From Isoetes taiwanensis (Eukaryota; Streptophyta; Lycopodiopsida; Isoetales; Isoetaceae), in contig JAJEKV010000003.1 of assembly GCA_021234155.1 (NCBI GenBank), positions 28,689,166-28,753,165 of the forward strand: 64,000 nt of DNA. The letters run 5' to 3'. The notes beneath the pieces are model-generated. The model did no database searches. It was given only the letters and a program-made list of their open reading frames with translations, and was not told the DNA's origin. How positions within the stretch are numbered: the first letter of the stretch is position 1; each line of letters begins with the position of its first letter. Of this stretch, positions 46,231 to 56,333 are shown piece by piece. The position numbers were made by a program, and so were the translations under genes.

Positions 46231-46273
46231 ACTTGAGCATATTATTTGCATGGAATAAAACTCCAAACAGCAA
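46073..46273 (-). CDS. Unrecognised minus-strand frame in S (KEADTDLLRYKEVNFLSKC)
   Basis: Contains KYKAKKEADTDLLRYKEV and NDVEYIGLIVRLKAALAKK. The counterpart near 62890-63040 preserves most residues but has a one-base shift in TTGCAAGCTGG. Candidate exon. Confidence 0.3.
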   Translation of the reverse strand: MLFGVLFHANNMLKYKAKKEADTDLLRYKEVNFLSKCSCTWRTNCNDVEYIGLIVRLKAALAKKNV

Positions 46274-46870
46274 GGGATGCTAGCTTTGCAGAAATAGAAA
46301 GGGTACTATCCAATTTGGGCCTCCATGGGAGGAATTATAAGATAGTTGAAGATCCCAAACGCTCTGGAAATGTGCCATTGAAACCTTCAATGGGAGGGAC
46401 GAAGGCAAAAAGGTTTTTACCCTCTCCAAAACTTGGAGCTAATGGTAAATGGGAATGTTACAAGGATTTGCTTAAAGCTGAAGATGATAGAATAGAACAC
46501 GGAAGATCATATAAGAAAAAGATGAAGGTATGGCAGTCTTTAATTCCTCTGGTACAACTCATGAGCAAAAAGGAATTGAGAGATGAAGATAAGGAAGCAT
46601 TTAAAAGCATTGTTTCAAGTTTTACATAATCATTTATTGCGGCATGGAGAGAAGCAGAAGTAACACATTATATTCATATTTTGTATGCTCATGGTCCCGG
46701 ATTTGTCAAGGAGTATGGAAGCTTGGAAATTTGGAACACTCAGGGCACATTTTAGATTTACTCAACATGGTGGCACAAAACATTTCTCTAGTTCTTTACA
46801 GCAAATGTCAGATTGGTTTTACAGAAGAATGGTTGCCAGATTAGAAAAAAAAGGAGAAGGGTTCAAATGA
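46246..46870 (+). pseudogene. Broken gene of unrecognised plant family (YAHGPGFVKEYGSLEIWNTQG)
   Basis: The first 127 codons (KGRNYKIVEDPKRS-like start, then KKKMKVWQSLIPLVQLM) end at a TAA at 46627. The same frame resumes at once with FIAAWREAEVTHYIHILYAH and GPGFVKEYGSLEIWNTQG. It then shifts near 46755 to RFTQHGGTKHFSSSLQQMSD and WFYRRMVARLEKKG. One stop and one frameshift therefore interrupt a continuous His- and aromatic-rich domain. The pattern recalls proteins carried by plant DNA transposons, but I cannot name the family. Confidence 0.45.
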
Positions 46871-46934
46871 GACAACACTATCATCGAGATTAAGATCAAC
46901 AATAAGAAAACGATTAAGGGCTAATGCATGGCAC

Positions 46935-47390
46935 ATGTCATTTACAAAGGATTCTTTGAGGCAATGGAGAGAAACAAGGTGCTACGCCGCGGAGGGTTGC
47001 CCTCCATTTTCACGTCATGAGGGTAAAAGTGGTTTAAATCAAACCGTAAAGTCATGTTTTCACAATCAATATTTAAATCTACAAGAAATTTATCGCAGTG
47101 GCCAAGACCGTCGCGAATATATCTTTGTTTCAGTCCAGTGCAAAGGCACTCATATATATGATACTTGGTGCAAAAGTTATCGGGCGTTGAAGATATGTAG
47201 TGAAAAGAGCAAATATGTTTCTATCAGGTTGTCTTCACATGCAGCATATATCCTACAACATGATGATCTGCTTCAACAAATCGATCAAAACACCACCTTT
47301 CTAAGTGTACATAACATAGGTTTTGGAGATAGCAAGCAAGTCAATCTGAAACATTTAAAGATTGAACCTAGTATGAACGTCTATAGTTGA
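46935..47390 (+). CDS. Unrecognised 151-codon ORF, probable continuation of the broken gene
   Basis: Follows the previous remnant by ~65 bp on the same strand. It includes WRETRCYAAEGCPPFSRHEG and RREYIFVSVQCKGTHIYDTW. A longer parent protein with both parts is possible. No known domain. Confidence 0.3.
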   Translation: MSFTKDSLRQWRETRCYAAEGCPPFSRHEGKSGLNQTVKSCFHNQYLNLQEIYRSGQDRREYIFVSVQCKGTHIYDTWCKSYRALKICSEKSKYVSIRLSSHAAYILQHDDLLQQIDQNTTFLSVHNIGFGDSKQVNLKHLKIEPSMNVYS

Positions 47391-48176
47391 GAATGCAACC
47401 ACATTCAATAAGTAATGAATTGCATCCATACAAATTTGTTCATTTTATCATAGGTTTGTGGGTGGTTCTAAAGTTGGCAATCATGAGTTGTCTTTTTTTC
47501 ATAATAGGAATGCAATGGATGACTAAATTCCAATTCCTTTTGCTAAGGTGGTTCTGACATGCGAAAAGAAGTTCTAAGCATTTTTTTTTTTTTTAATATC
47601 TATGGCTCGTTATGGCTCTTTTTGTGGAGCTTATTTATCTAGGCGTATTAGCAAACCCATAGATAACATCGTAAAAAGTTACTTCTTTACGGTCTCAGTG
47701 GGCGATAAAATCATATTCTATTCTATTCTATAATGTCAAATCATTGTTTTGTAAAGGTCCCTTGATCAAAATCATGCTAGAAAGTTGTTTAATGCATGAT
47801 TGTCTTATTTTTCATATTAGAAAGTTGTCTAATGCACATTGTCTACTTTTTTATACACTTCATATCGTATCCTGTCGTTTCTCTTGTGGCGTTAGCCGAA
47901 TGCATTAGGCTTTTCATGGTAGGTGGATGTAATAAAAGTAACCCTTTGTATTTTATCTTGTGTTGCAACATGTTAATGAAAAGGCATCCTCGTGAAAATG
48001 ATTGTGGCACTTATTTGTGGTCATGGACCCAATCCAAAGTCAGTCATCCACTTGGAAGGATTAAGGAAACATAATAAAGACGAAGTCTTTGCTGAGAACG
48101 AGCAATGAAACTAGAATAAGCCATGGTGGAAGATGGAATGCCAATTACACACATATCTATTAAGACCCAAATATAT
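47391..48176 (+). other. Intergenic, with a LINE/SINE-like tail at 47691-47732
   Basis: GGTCTCAGTGGGCGATAAAA followed by (ATTCT)n repeats at 47714-47732 looks like the 3' end of a non-LTR retroelement with a microsatellite tail. A poly-T run (47580-47594) lies upstream. No gene. Confidence 0.45.
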
Positions 48177-48590
48177 TCAGAACCAAATGTAACTGCTACG
48201 AACCACAGTGTGATAGTAGCCCAACAAGAACCACAGTCGTATATCGCGTTGGTTGCGCCTTGGTGATGCTAAATTTGGTTTGCCCATGCATCTGAGCAAT
48301 GAAGTTATGCAACTCTGGCATATACCTAAATAGCAGCTAGAGACTGTTAAGTAAGCCATTACATGGTTCAAGAGAAATCGTATAATCATGTAACTACTCA
48401 AGAACAATAAGTAGTTGTAACATGCTGGAAGAAAGCATTTTCCTGTAAGAAAATCTTGAGAAATGGGAGTATCTGCAAGCAATCCAACAAGTGTGGCTGC
48501 ATATGGCCAAGTAGCAACAAAAAGCGGGGATAACCATAGCGGCCATGAAGGCGGCTTCAATTCCTGTATCAGCAACAATAAGCTAAACAT
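48177..48590 (-). CDS. Unrecognised hydrophobic ORF, 137 codons
   Basis: Minus-strand frame with hydrophobic stretches (SPLFVATWPYAATLVGLLAD, then NYLLFLSSYMIIRFLLNHV). It could be a membrane-protein exon. No splice or domain evidence. Confidence 0.25.
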   Translation of the reverse strand: MFSLLLLIQELKPPSWPLWLSPLFVATWPYAATLVGLLADTPISQDFLTGKCFLPACYNYLLFLSSYMIIRFLLNHVMAYLTVSSCYLGICQSCITSLLRCMGKPNLASPRRNQRDIRLWFLLGYYHTVVRSSYIWF

Positions 48591-51500
48591 TTTTGAAAGG
48601 AGAACTCCAGGGAATGGAAAAAGGGGGACACCTAAAACTGCTAGAAAGTTTCTGGAGGCCAGAATCCAGCATGCTTACTGCAATTTATGCGTGATTTCCT
48701 CATAATCGGATCACGAGAACCCGAGGCGCCTCTTTGTCTAGGCGAGGAAACCATCCTTGCACATGCATTTATTTGTTGAATATGATCTAAGAACTAAAAA
48801 TGTCAAGTATTACATTTGTGTTGCAATCCGATTAGTCTAAGACCATAGCACACACATTTGCACTATAGAACAAGGATAAAACAAACAAATAAAGGGGAAG
48901 CACCCACATGAACCCCATAGAACCAAGCTCAACAAAATCGACTCTGCAAGATCTGCGTTGAGAGCATCGAATGCGACATGCAGCTGGCACTTATGGCACA
49001 GCAGAAAAATCTCTCGACCAATTTCTCCCTTCACACATCGATCGCCAAATCATATCTTCATAGATGATTTTTCTTTGCTTTGCCGATGGAAGGGTGCAAC
49101 TAATAATCCCTTATTATCGAGGAAGCGGTCGAGAACACGAGGGGGCGGAGAGTTGTGGATAAGAACAAGAAAATGTGGCATCCTTGAAATTTTCTCCATA
49201 GCTATTGTTTTATAGGCGGATTAGCGGCGTTATTTGTGGGGTGCCGATGCACACATGCGGGGGTTCTTGGTGCCTCGATGCGCTATTGTTTGATCGCCAA
49301 AACCTTAGGAATAGACCCTCTTTTTGTTTCTTCAAAAATGGGAAATGGATATTCCGTGAATATCTTTTGGCAATTTGCCATAGCCAAGACCTTGGGTTTC
49401 TGGTCCATGCCTCTGTGCAGCGGCTTTTGTTCCCAACCTGATTCATCGCCTGCGTGCCCTTTATGCCTAATCATTCCGAATAACACTCCCCCCCTCTGTC
49501 TTACCATTGGCACGGAGTTAGCGGGGCTTGCTTCTTCGAGTCCCCTTGTCCAAACTAAGAATGTTATTAGCCTCGAATCGAAAGAGAAGGCCTTGTCCTA
49601 TTCTACCTTCCCAAATGCCAGTCCAGCGCAGTCAGTGGAGGTGCCTACAATGTTCGTTCCTTTAGCTAATCCTGTTCTTCCTAGTCTTGATACCTTTCAT
49701 CACCTCTTGGTCATCTGTCAACCATACATAGTGAGCTTTGGATTGAGGCTTGTCGCCGCCCACCTCTTCTACTTCTTATATATGGTGATCGGGGAGGGTT
49801 TTTGAGACAAAAATTTTCAATTAAGATTGTAAGAGGAAAGGATGTAGTGGAACAGGGGCCTAAATTTTAGTTACCATTTAAAAAAAAAACAAAATAACAA
49901 CATTATTTGCACAACACCATATAAAATAATAAATCGAATGTGACGCATTACTCAAAGATGTGTCATTCTAGATCGAAAGGATAAATGCGTATATATCCCC
50001 GAGTTTTATAGACCATGTTTTAATAGCCCATCCTCTAGCAGTGGGAGTCTAATTTAGAAGAAAAGTGGCGGTGTCTAATTTGGTTCATTAACCTTGTCAA
50101 TTTAGAAAATCCTAGAAATGGGATGTAGTTGATTCTTTAGGCATGCTATTAATGTCCAGTGTTTGATAATGTCGTAGCTCAAGTGCATGACATGTAGATA
50201 AGGGTGAAAGAGCTGTCAAACCCGTGGTTGGGACCTTTGCATCCATCTTTGAGATGGCCCTGTTCAAGTGCTGAAACACAACATGCATATGAGCATGCTA
50301 AAGAGGTCTTTGTAAAAGGTCAACCTTTTCCGCTATTTCTGCTACTTTGAAACCTTATTTGGCTGATCAAAAAATTGAAAAAATTATGGCAAGTGTCTTT
50401 TTTTTCTCGAAAAGGCACACTAAAACAGGAATAACACTAGGTAAGGCAGTGATATGAAAGGCATATAGGAGGATCAGGATTAGGAGCAGGGTTGATTAAC
50501 TACATCACAATAAAGATCCCGTGTCACCAGAAAGAAGGAAGAAAAAGAGTCGGCGACTAAATGGTAATTCAACTGTGAAAGATCATGAGACATTGGTTTG
50601 TCGCATGGCCTCTATAAAGCATGCATGATGCCTGCAAAGTCTATCAGACATGCTAGCAATCAATCACATCTATACATGTGTGGAATCAAAAGTCAACAAA
50701 CACTACAAGTAAACCGACTGAAGAAAAACATAGCAAATCTCGCAAATCAATCCAAGACTAGAAGAAAAAATCAATAGAGGTAAAAAGCAGGAAAAAGCAA
50801 TATATTATTCTGTTTTCTAGATATGAAAGATATCATTATCCTATAATGTAGAGATGACAAAGTGATCACATCATTATTTTATATCTTTGAGGCGACGAAG
50901 TTATCAAACAATGAAACAAATCCAGAAACACTAAATTAAACCAACTGATCTAGGACTAGACAAAAACTTGACTAGTGTTAAAAAGCAGGAAAAAGCAATC
51001 TACAGTATAGACATGAAAATGAAACAAAAACAAAAAACTTTCTTAACGACCTTAACATTATATTACACAAACTAAGAGATCTACCTATACAATCAAGGAC
51101 CTAATAGAAAAGTAAGAAGACAAAACACAAAAAGAAGGACTGCTCAAGAGGAAGGCCGATGATGAGAACCTGGAACTCTTGGAACATATTGGCTGAAAAA
51201 AGGTCTCAAGGGAAAAATAGACATTCCAAAAAGGTCCGTCTTCCCAAGAATGATGGTTCTATGTTGCCATAGAACCATTGCATTCTTTTGCCCTAATGGA
51301 AGTCACATCCCTCTATTTCTTTAGCTATTTGGGAACTAGATCCTCCTTCCCTAAAAGAGTTAATAGAACCATTGCATTCTTTTACCCTAATGGAAGTCAC
51401 ATTCTCTATTTCTTTAGTTCTTTGGGAACTAGATCCTCCTTCCCTAAAAGAGTTAATCAAGCTTTTTAGTAATTACACTTTCATTGGCGATCAGTGTGCA

Positions 51501-52077
51501 AAAGCAAGTTGACAAAAAAACCTTCAAGTAGTGAAAACACTTAACGGATGACAGTTTTAGAGTTATTAAATTAGATATTTGATTTTCTTGCAGGGCATAG
51601 ACGAAGGTAGGCCACAAACGTGAAAATGCTCTTAAATGGTCTGACGACCTGCATCCAGGGAAGGCATTCTACAATAATAGAATGCCCATATGAATAGAGA
51701 GATTATCAGGGAAAGCATTAGAGCTGAACAAAGGACCCTTGCCCCCATCAAGGCACATTGGTTGTTCTGGCAAACAATGAAACAACCCCCTTTCTAAATT
51801 ATTAGTAAAGCCCGACAACGCCCATAACTAGTTATGGAGGTTGCATGTGTAAAAATGACCTCGTGACTTCAATAAAGAACACATATCATTGACAGATTCC
51901 CAACGTTTGCCCAACAACGCTGGGCACTATTACTTAGTTGTTAATAAAAATGTTTTATTCACTACATTTTACAATCCATCCCATGAGGGGTGTGGCATTG
52001 ATTTAGAAAACAATTCAATCTGGAATAGTACAGATAAAATGCAGATAAAATGCTGACAGAAGAAGCTTTTTCAACTA
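48591..52077. other. Intergenic; a 189-codon frame and one short tandem repeat
   Basis: The frame at 49236-49805 (plus) has duplicated phrases (CLIAKTLGIDPLF, then FAIAKTLGFWSMPL) but no known domain. 51271-51457 is a two-unit repeat of 94 bp starting AGAACCATTGCATTCTTTT. From 49810 to 51270 and from 51460 to 52077 I see only AT-rich sequence. Confidence 0.35.
51271..51457 (+). repeat. Two-unit tandem repeat, period 94 bp
   Basis: Units at 51271 and 51365 share AGAACCATTGCATTCTTTTNC, then AATGGAAGTCACAT and ACTAGATCCTCCTTCCCTAA, with few differences. Confidence 0.85.
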
Positions 52078-52539
52078 CTAACTGAAATGATCGTGTAGTG
52101 CTTTGACTATAGAACGCGGATGATCAGGAGGAAAATCATATTGAGGAGAATAGATCACAATGCCCCCCAAGTCATTTTCCTTCACATACTTTGCCTTTTC
52201 AATTACTGACCGAACACTATCACATGAGTAAACCACTTTCGCGATAGGATCGTGGATATATGCTGCTTTAGCTTCATCATCCCATCTCTCCTGAGATGTA
52301 TACAATTTATTATAACCAATATCAAACTTAAATTCACGTGCGGGCTTGCCCATTCCATCTGTGCCGCTGAATTTCGCGCTACATAGTGTTGCCCCGATTA
52401 TAATCTTGGAAGAAGGAATTTCATGAGACACTTTATTGGCTCCCGAAATTGAGTCAACATGCCAAAGCGGGTTGAAGAGGTGAACCCGAAGCCCTTGGCG
52501 AACCGGATGCGCCCGAGGCGAGCTTCGGGGGCGTGGCAT
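52078..52539 (-). pseudogene. GH18 (class V chitinase-like) C-terminal fragment
   Basis: The minus-strand frame reads HLFNPLWHVDSISGANK, IPSSKIIIGATLCSAKFSG, RWDDEAKAAYIHDP, YSCDSVRSVIEKAKYVKEND and LGGIVIYSPQYD, ending in TGA. These are the successive C-terminal elements of glycoside hydrolase family 18: the PxxKxxxGxPxxxxxF strand, the W-DxxxxxxY block and the D-xxSxxxKxxYvKxxxLgGv helix-strand. The catalytic DxxDxDxE motif and the first half of the barrel are missing. The first ~15 residues (PRPRSSPRAHPVRQGL) run into the GC-rich repeat block and are probably not native. It could be the last exon of a gene whose other exons are lost, since no matching upstream exon was seen. Confidence 0.7.
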
Positions 52540-53830
52540 GGCCGGTTCGTGGCTGTCGCTGCGTGGCGTCTTGCCGGGTTGGCTTAGGTGAACCCAAATT
52601 GATTAAGTGTCGGTGGCGGGGAGTCAGCGTGTGGGACGGCTGACCCTCTTGGGTTAAGCTTGAAGAGGCGAATTACGCCAGTGAGGGGCGGAAAGGGGTA
52701 GAGCTTTTAATGCTCTTAATGTTTACGGTTTTCAAGCCACATGCGTGAACTACATCGATTTTAATCGTCAATCCATGAAGATTATCTCTGCGGCCAATTT
52801 TTCCTCTTGATTTTCAAAAATTTGGGTATGGTGAGATTTGTCGGAGTTTGAATAGGTGATTTTTCGGGTGTGTTCGGCGATTTAGAGGCTGGGTATTATA
52901 GGTAATGTTGCAGCGACGAAAAGCTGGGGAGAATTCTCGGATTTGAGGTTTGATCGTCTGTATCGTCTGTTTCTAGAACAATCATTCATTTGTTTTTCTG
53001 TTGGTGGGCGGCAAGGAAAGAGTCAGAAGAAATCTAGCATGGGATGGTGGGTTATGAAAAAGCCGGTGCATGATTATTGAAAAAAACCCAAGAGAGAATG
53101 ATTTAGGGCCGTAAGGAATCTTTGTGGCGAAAGCAGGCGAATGAGATGATCGAGGGGTAGAAAGCGGCTCGAAAATCGGCGTTTAGAACCCAAAACCAAA
53201 TTTTTAGTAGGAAGAGAAAGATTTGGAGAAATGGGTATGAATTTAATTTCGAATCAGGGGCAAGTTTCTCCGACACCACCGATTCAAAAAGGATGCAAGG
53301 GGAAGCGCCCGGCTAAGCGGAAGCTTCTGAGCAGAAATCCGGACCGCGGCCGAGCGGGAGGGAGGAGGATAAGTCGATGGCGATCTTTGCGGGGGCGGCT
53401 TGCGGTAGCTCTTCCATCCGCGACGCGGCGCGGTGGGCGGGCATTCATAGACTTGTTGCCGGTGTTGCGGTACAAATCCGTCGTGGTGGGTTCGCAGGCG
53501 AACGGCGGGGTTAATAAATAATGCCCCCTCACGAAATTCGTATCGTAGTGTAGCCCCGCCCGGTGGGTTCGGCTTAGGCGAACCGGCGAGAATAAAGCAC
53601 TTTGCCATGTGCGACATCGCCGCGGTGGCTAACCCGGTTCGGGTTGCCCAAAGCGAACCCGGTGGAAATAGTGCCATGAGCTATGCGTCAAGATGGCGGG
53701 TTCGCTGGCGAATCCGCAGTTCGCTTAGGTGAATTCGAGGAGGTTAAGCTTGGGCGGAACCGGTACGCTCTGGACTTAATTTCCGGGGAGCCCGTCAGGC
53801 TACCCGGCCCGATTCATGTATGCTATATTT
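52440..53830. repeat. GC-rich block with palindromic GGTTCGC...GGCGAACC repeats
   Basis: The words GGTTCGC/GGCGAACC recur in facing pairs: GGGTTCGCAGGCGAACGG (53490), GGGTTCGGCTTAGGCGAACC (53560), CCCGGTTCG...GCGAACCCGG (53633-53662) and GGGTTCGCTGGCGAA (53698). Single arms lie at 52490-52600. The last three spaced units (~70-100 bp) also share ATAATGCC/ATAAAGCACTTTGCC/ATAGTGCC. GC is far above the surroundings. It may be a degenerate satellite or a CpG-rich promoter; the frames inside are overlapping artefacts. Confidence 0.6.
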
Positions 53831-54629
53831 TGAATAAGCACTATGATACAAGTTGCCATCATGGGGCGTGGAGTCTTTCTCGGGAAGGATCATTTTGATA
53901 TGGATATGGTCTACCAAATGCATTGTGCAAATGATATGGATATGGTCTAGCAAATGATATGGATATGGTCTCTTGAGTCTTTGTGCATGTTAAGACAATC
54001 ATAAAACTCACGGGTAATTCATTTCTAAGGGCCTCAAGAACAAGGACTAAGTTATCCACATCACTGCGGTTGATGTTCGGTCAATGAAAAGGCCCTTTGA
54101 AGATTGGAGTGCTTGTTTTCAGCAGTTCCATTAGAATTCAACAAATGCGGCGAGTTCTTTCGAGAAGAAGGCGGCGAGGAAAGTCTTCAAAGGACCCTAT
54201 CCAAAGAGACAGGTTAAACTTCTTACCTTGAACCCTTACCGACTTCTTGAATTGCCCAAGTAGACCTCGGTCTTGAGGAGGAGGTTCCTCACCTTGTTGA
54301 TTACGGGGATCTACACCCATGCCCACGAAAGGATTGTGTAGAGTAGTCCAAGGATCAAGTATATTTACTTTCCACGAGGGGCTCAACATCGAAAGCATTA
54401 CATAATATTATATGGGTCATAATATCTATAGGAAGATCTTTCTTTGAGTATTGTTCCTTTGTTAAAAGTGGTGCGATCAAACATATAGAAGGCTCTCTTA
54501 CTTGCTTGGGGGGAGAATATGGAGGAGGATGAATGGCGAAGCAATGGCAACCTTTTCTACTGTATTCCTTCTAGTCCACGTATTGTGATTTTCAGCTCTC
54601 GCCAATGAATTAACTTCATTGATCAAAGC
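53831..54629 (-). other. Region 3' of the kinase; short frames only
   Basis: Minus-strand frames at 54138-54398 (DPWTTLHNPFVGMGVD region) and 53859-54059 might continue the kinase gene, but no domain supports it. GATATGGATATGGTCT words repeat three times at 53898-53970. Confidence 0.3.
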
Positions 54630-55951
54630 CTCTTCCTTAAGAAGCCACAAGTAAGTAGCCGGATATCCTCAAAGCTAGGGCGATTCTTCTCACTATATTC
54701 CATGCAAGATTGTATCAAACTTCCAAGCTTCTCGGAGCATAGCTGGAGCAGCGTTGGCCTCTCTCATTTTTAGTAAGTGTTAGCATGTCATCACTATTGG
54801 GGCGTATAGTCCATGAAAGAATCTCTGCATATCAAACCAAAACTATAAACATCTATCTTTCTTGTAGCGTACCTTCTTCCTTCTAGGACTTACGGTGCCA
54901 TGTACATCACGATTGCCCTTCCTAAATGTAATTGTATTTGCGGTCTCAAAATTGTCTTTAGCAATACCAAAAAATCAACAAGTTTAATAAGGATTTTATC
55001 CTTTCGATTTACCAACACATTAGGCGGTTTAAGATCCGGTGAACCAAATCAATGCTATGCAAATGCTTCATCGGTTTTGCTATTTGAAGCATCAAGTCAA
55101 ATTGGTGAATCAAAGGAAGTTGAGTTATTGGTCATGTACCCTTCGGATCGTTCTCCATAAGCTCTAAAACAAGTTTGTTTCCTCGTGTATTGACATCCGA
55201 ACAATATGGGGAGAATTATTATGTAGCAACTTCTTGAAAATATCTAACTCCTTTTAAGGTCTTCACTAGGAAGGCCGTGCACTAGACTTAAATATTTTCA
55301 CGACTCTTGGTAGCTCACGCCCACTTGCACTATGGACATCTCCATAATTACCTTGTCCGACTTTTGCTTTATAAGCAAATCAGTCGAGAATATTAGGTTC
55401 ACTTTACGCCTTCAACATTTGGAGCATTAGAACATTAGAGTTATGTATCGGTGTTCTCTGTCCTCTTTAAATGCCAATTCAAAGGCTGTCTTTGCAAACT
55501 CTTGCGATCGATTCTACTTGAAGCATCAATTTCTCAAGATCTAGGTGTTTGTCGATGTCGGGCAATGACTTTAGAACAGCTAGAATGAGGCGTTTATCAT
55601 CACGAACATATATCCTTGCATCATCAATAATTTCACTCAAGCCGACCTTCTGACCCAAAATGGTTAACACTTGGGCGGGGAGTCCGTTTAGATCCGCAGA
55701 GATTGATGAGTGTAAAGCCATCTTCTAAAATTATGGCGGCTCCTTCCCTAGTTTGGCGGTCGTCGATTCTAATTGTGGACAAGATATTTTAATCCACGAT
55801 TTATGATATCGTTCAATGCAATCCATGATAACGTAGCACAAAACATTGTTTCTAGTTTATCCGCCGGCGCCAATAGCGACACTGCTTGATTCTTACGCAA
55901 AATTCAAGGGCCTCGGAATGCCAAATCTTCCTCCCTTTGCCATGACTTCAT
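54630..55951 (-). pseudogene. Protein kinase with MLKL/DUF1221-like N-terminus, frame-broken
   Basis: The ATG is at 55951-55949. The first ~290 bases match the fragment in repeat R (QKQC-type and ILEDGFTLINLC). A clean 80-codon frame follows (55721-55479: VLTILGQKVGLSEIIDDARI, then LILAVLKSLPDIDKHLDLEK). The kinase domain follows in pieces: glycine loop VGQGNYGDVHSA (55327-55362), VVKIFK, HR-DLKPPNVLVN (55021-55045), VDF-GIAK (54966), MYMAP-VLEGRRYATRKIDVY SFGLI (54834-54905) and RPSFEDIRLL (54661-54688). All catalytic elements can be seen: HRD, DFG and APE minus one base. At least six frame changes interrupt it, many at CAG/CTG-like sites, so it may be an intact intronless gene damaged by sequencing error. 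It would be a soluble or receptor-associated Ser/Thr kinase; the MLKL link is tentative. Confidence 0.7.
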
Positions 55952-56039
55952 TGCTTGGATAAACTAGCATTGCTCACGGATTCCATTGCTTTCTTGAGGG
56001 CATTCTCGCCTCACATCAATTATCTAGATATTATTCCAC

Positions 56040-56333
56040 TAAGTGATGGCTTGGGACCTTAAGCGTCACGATCACGGGCTGTTTCCCTCTTGACTTGGAT
56101 CTTAGCGGCTTAGAAGCACATGCGTACTCATGGTTGGCTGTATTGAGTTTCCTTGGGTTGGTCAAGCTTGGGGCCACCTAGCCCATGGGTGCTCTACCTC
56201 ATGCCATCATTGTATATACCGGCTCTACCTCGTATATCGGCTCTACCTCAATAGTTTTCGCGGAAAACCAGCTATATCCGATCTTGGTTGGCCTTTCACC
56301 TAGCCCACGAGTCGTCCCGTGATACTGCTACAC
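56040..56333 (-). rRNA. Organellar LSU rRNA fragment, part 1 (antisense on +)
   Basis: The plus strand reads TGGCTTGGGACCTTAGC, GGGCTGTTTCCCTCTTGAC and, at 56258-56310, GCGGAAAACCAGCTATATCC followed by TTGGTTGGCCTTTCACC and TAGCCCACGAGTCGTCCC. These are reverse complements of highly conserved 23S-like rRNA helices (E. coli domain II, GGCCAAUCAAACCGGGAG/UAGCUGGUU region). The AGATCGATCGGTTTCGGGTC wording of part 2 suits plant mitochondrial 26S better than plastid 23S. It is a degraded fragment, so a nuclear insertion of organellar DNA. Confidence 0.75.

Noticed and set aside
49236-49805. 189-codon ORF as a real gene
   Set aside because: Long, but with no domain, no splice or promoter evidence, and overlapping antisense frames of similar quality.
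53231-53677. Arg/Pro/Gly-rich ORFs in the GC-rich block
   Set aside because: Open in several frames on both strands because GC-rich DNA has few stop codons; composition follows the repeat.
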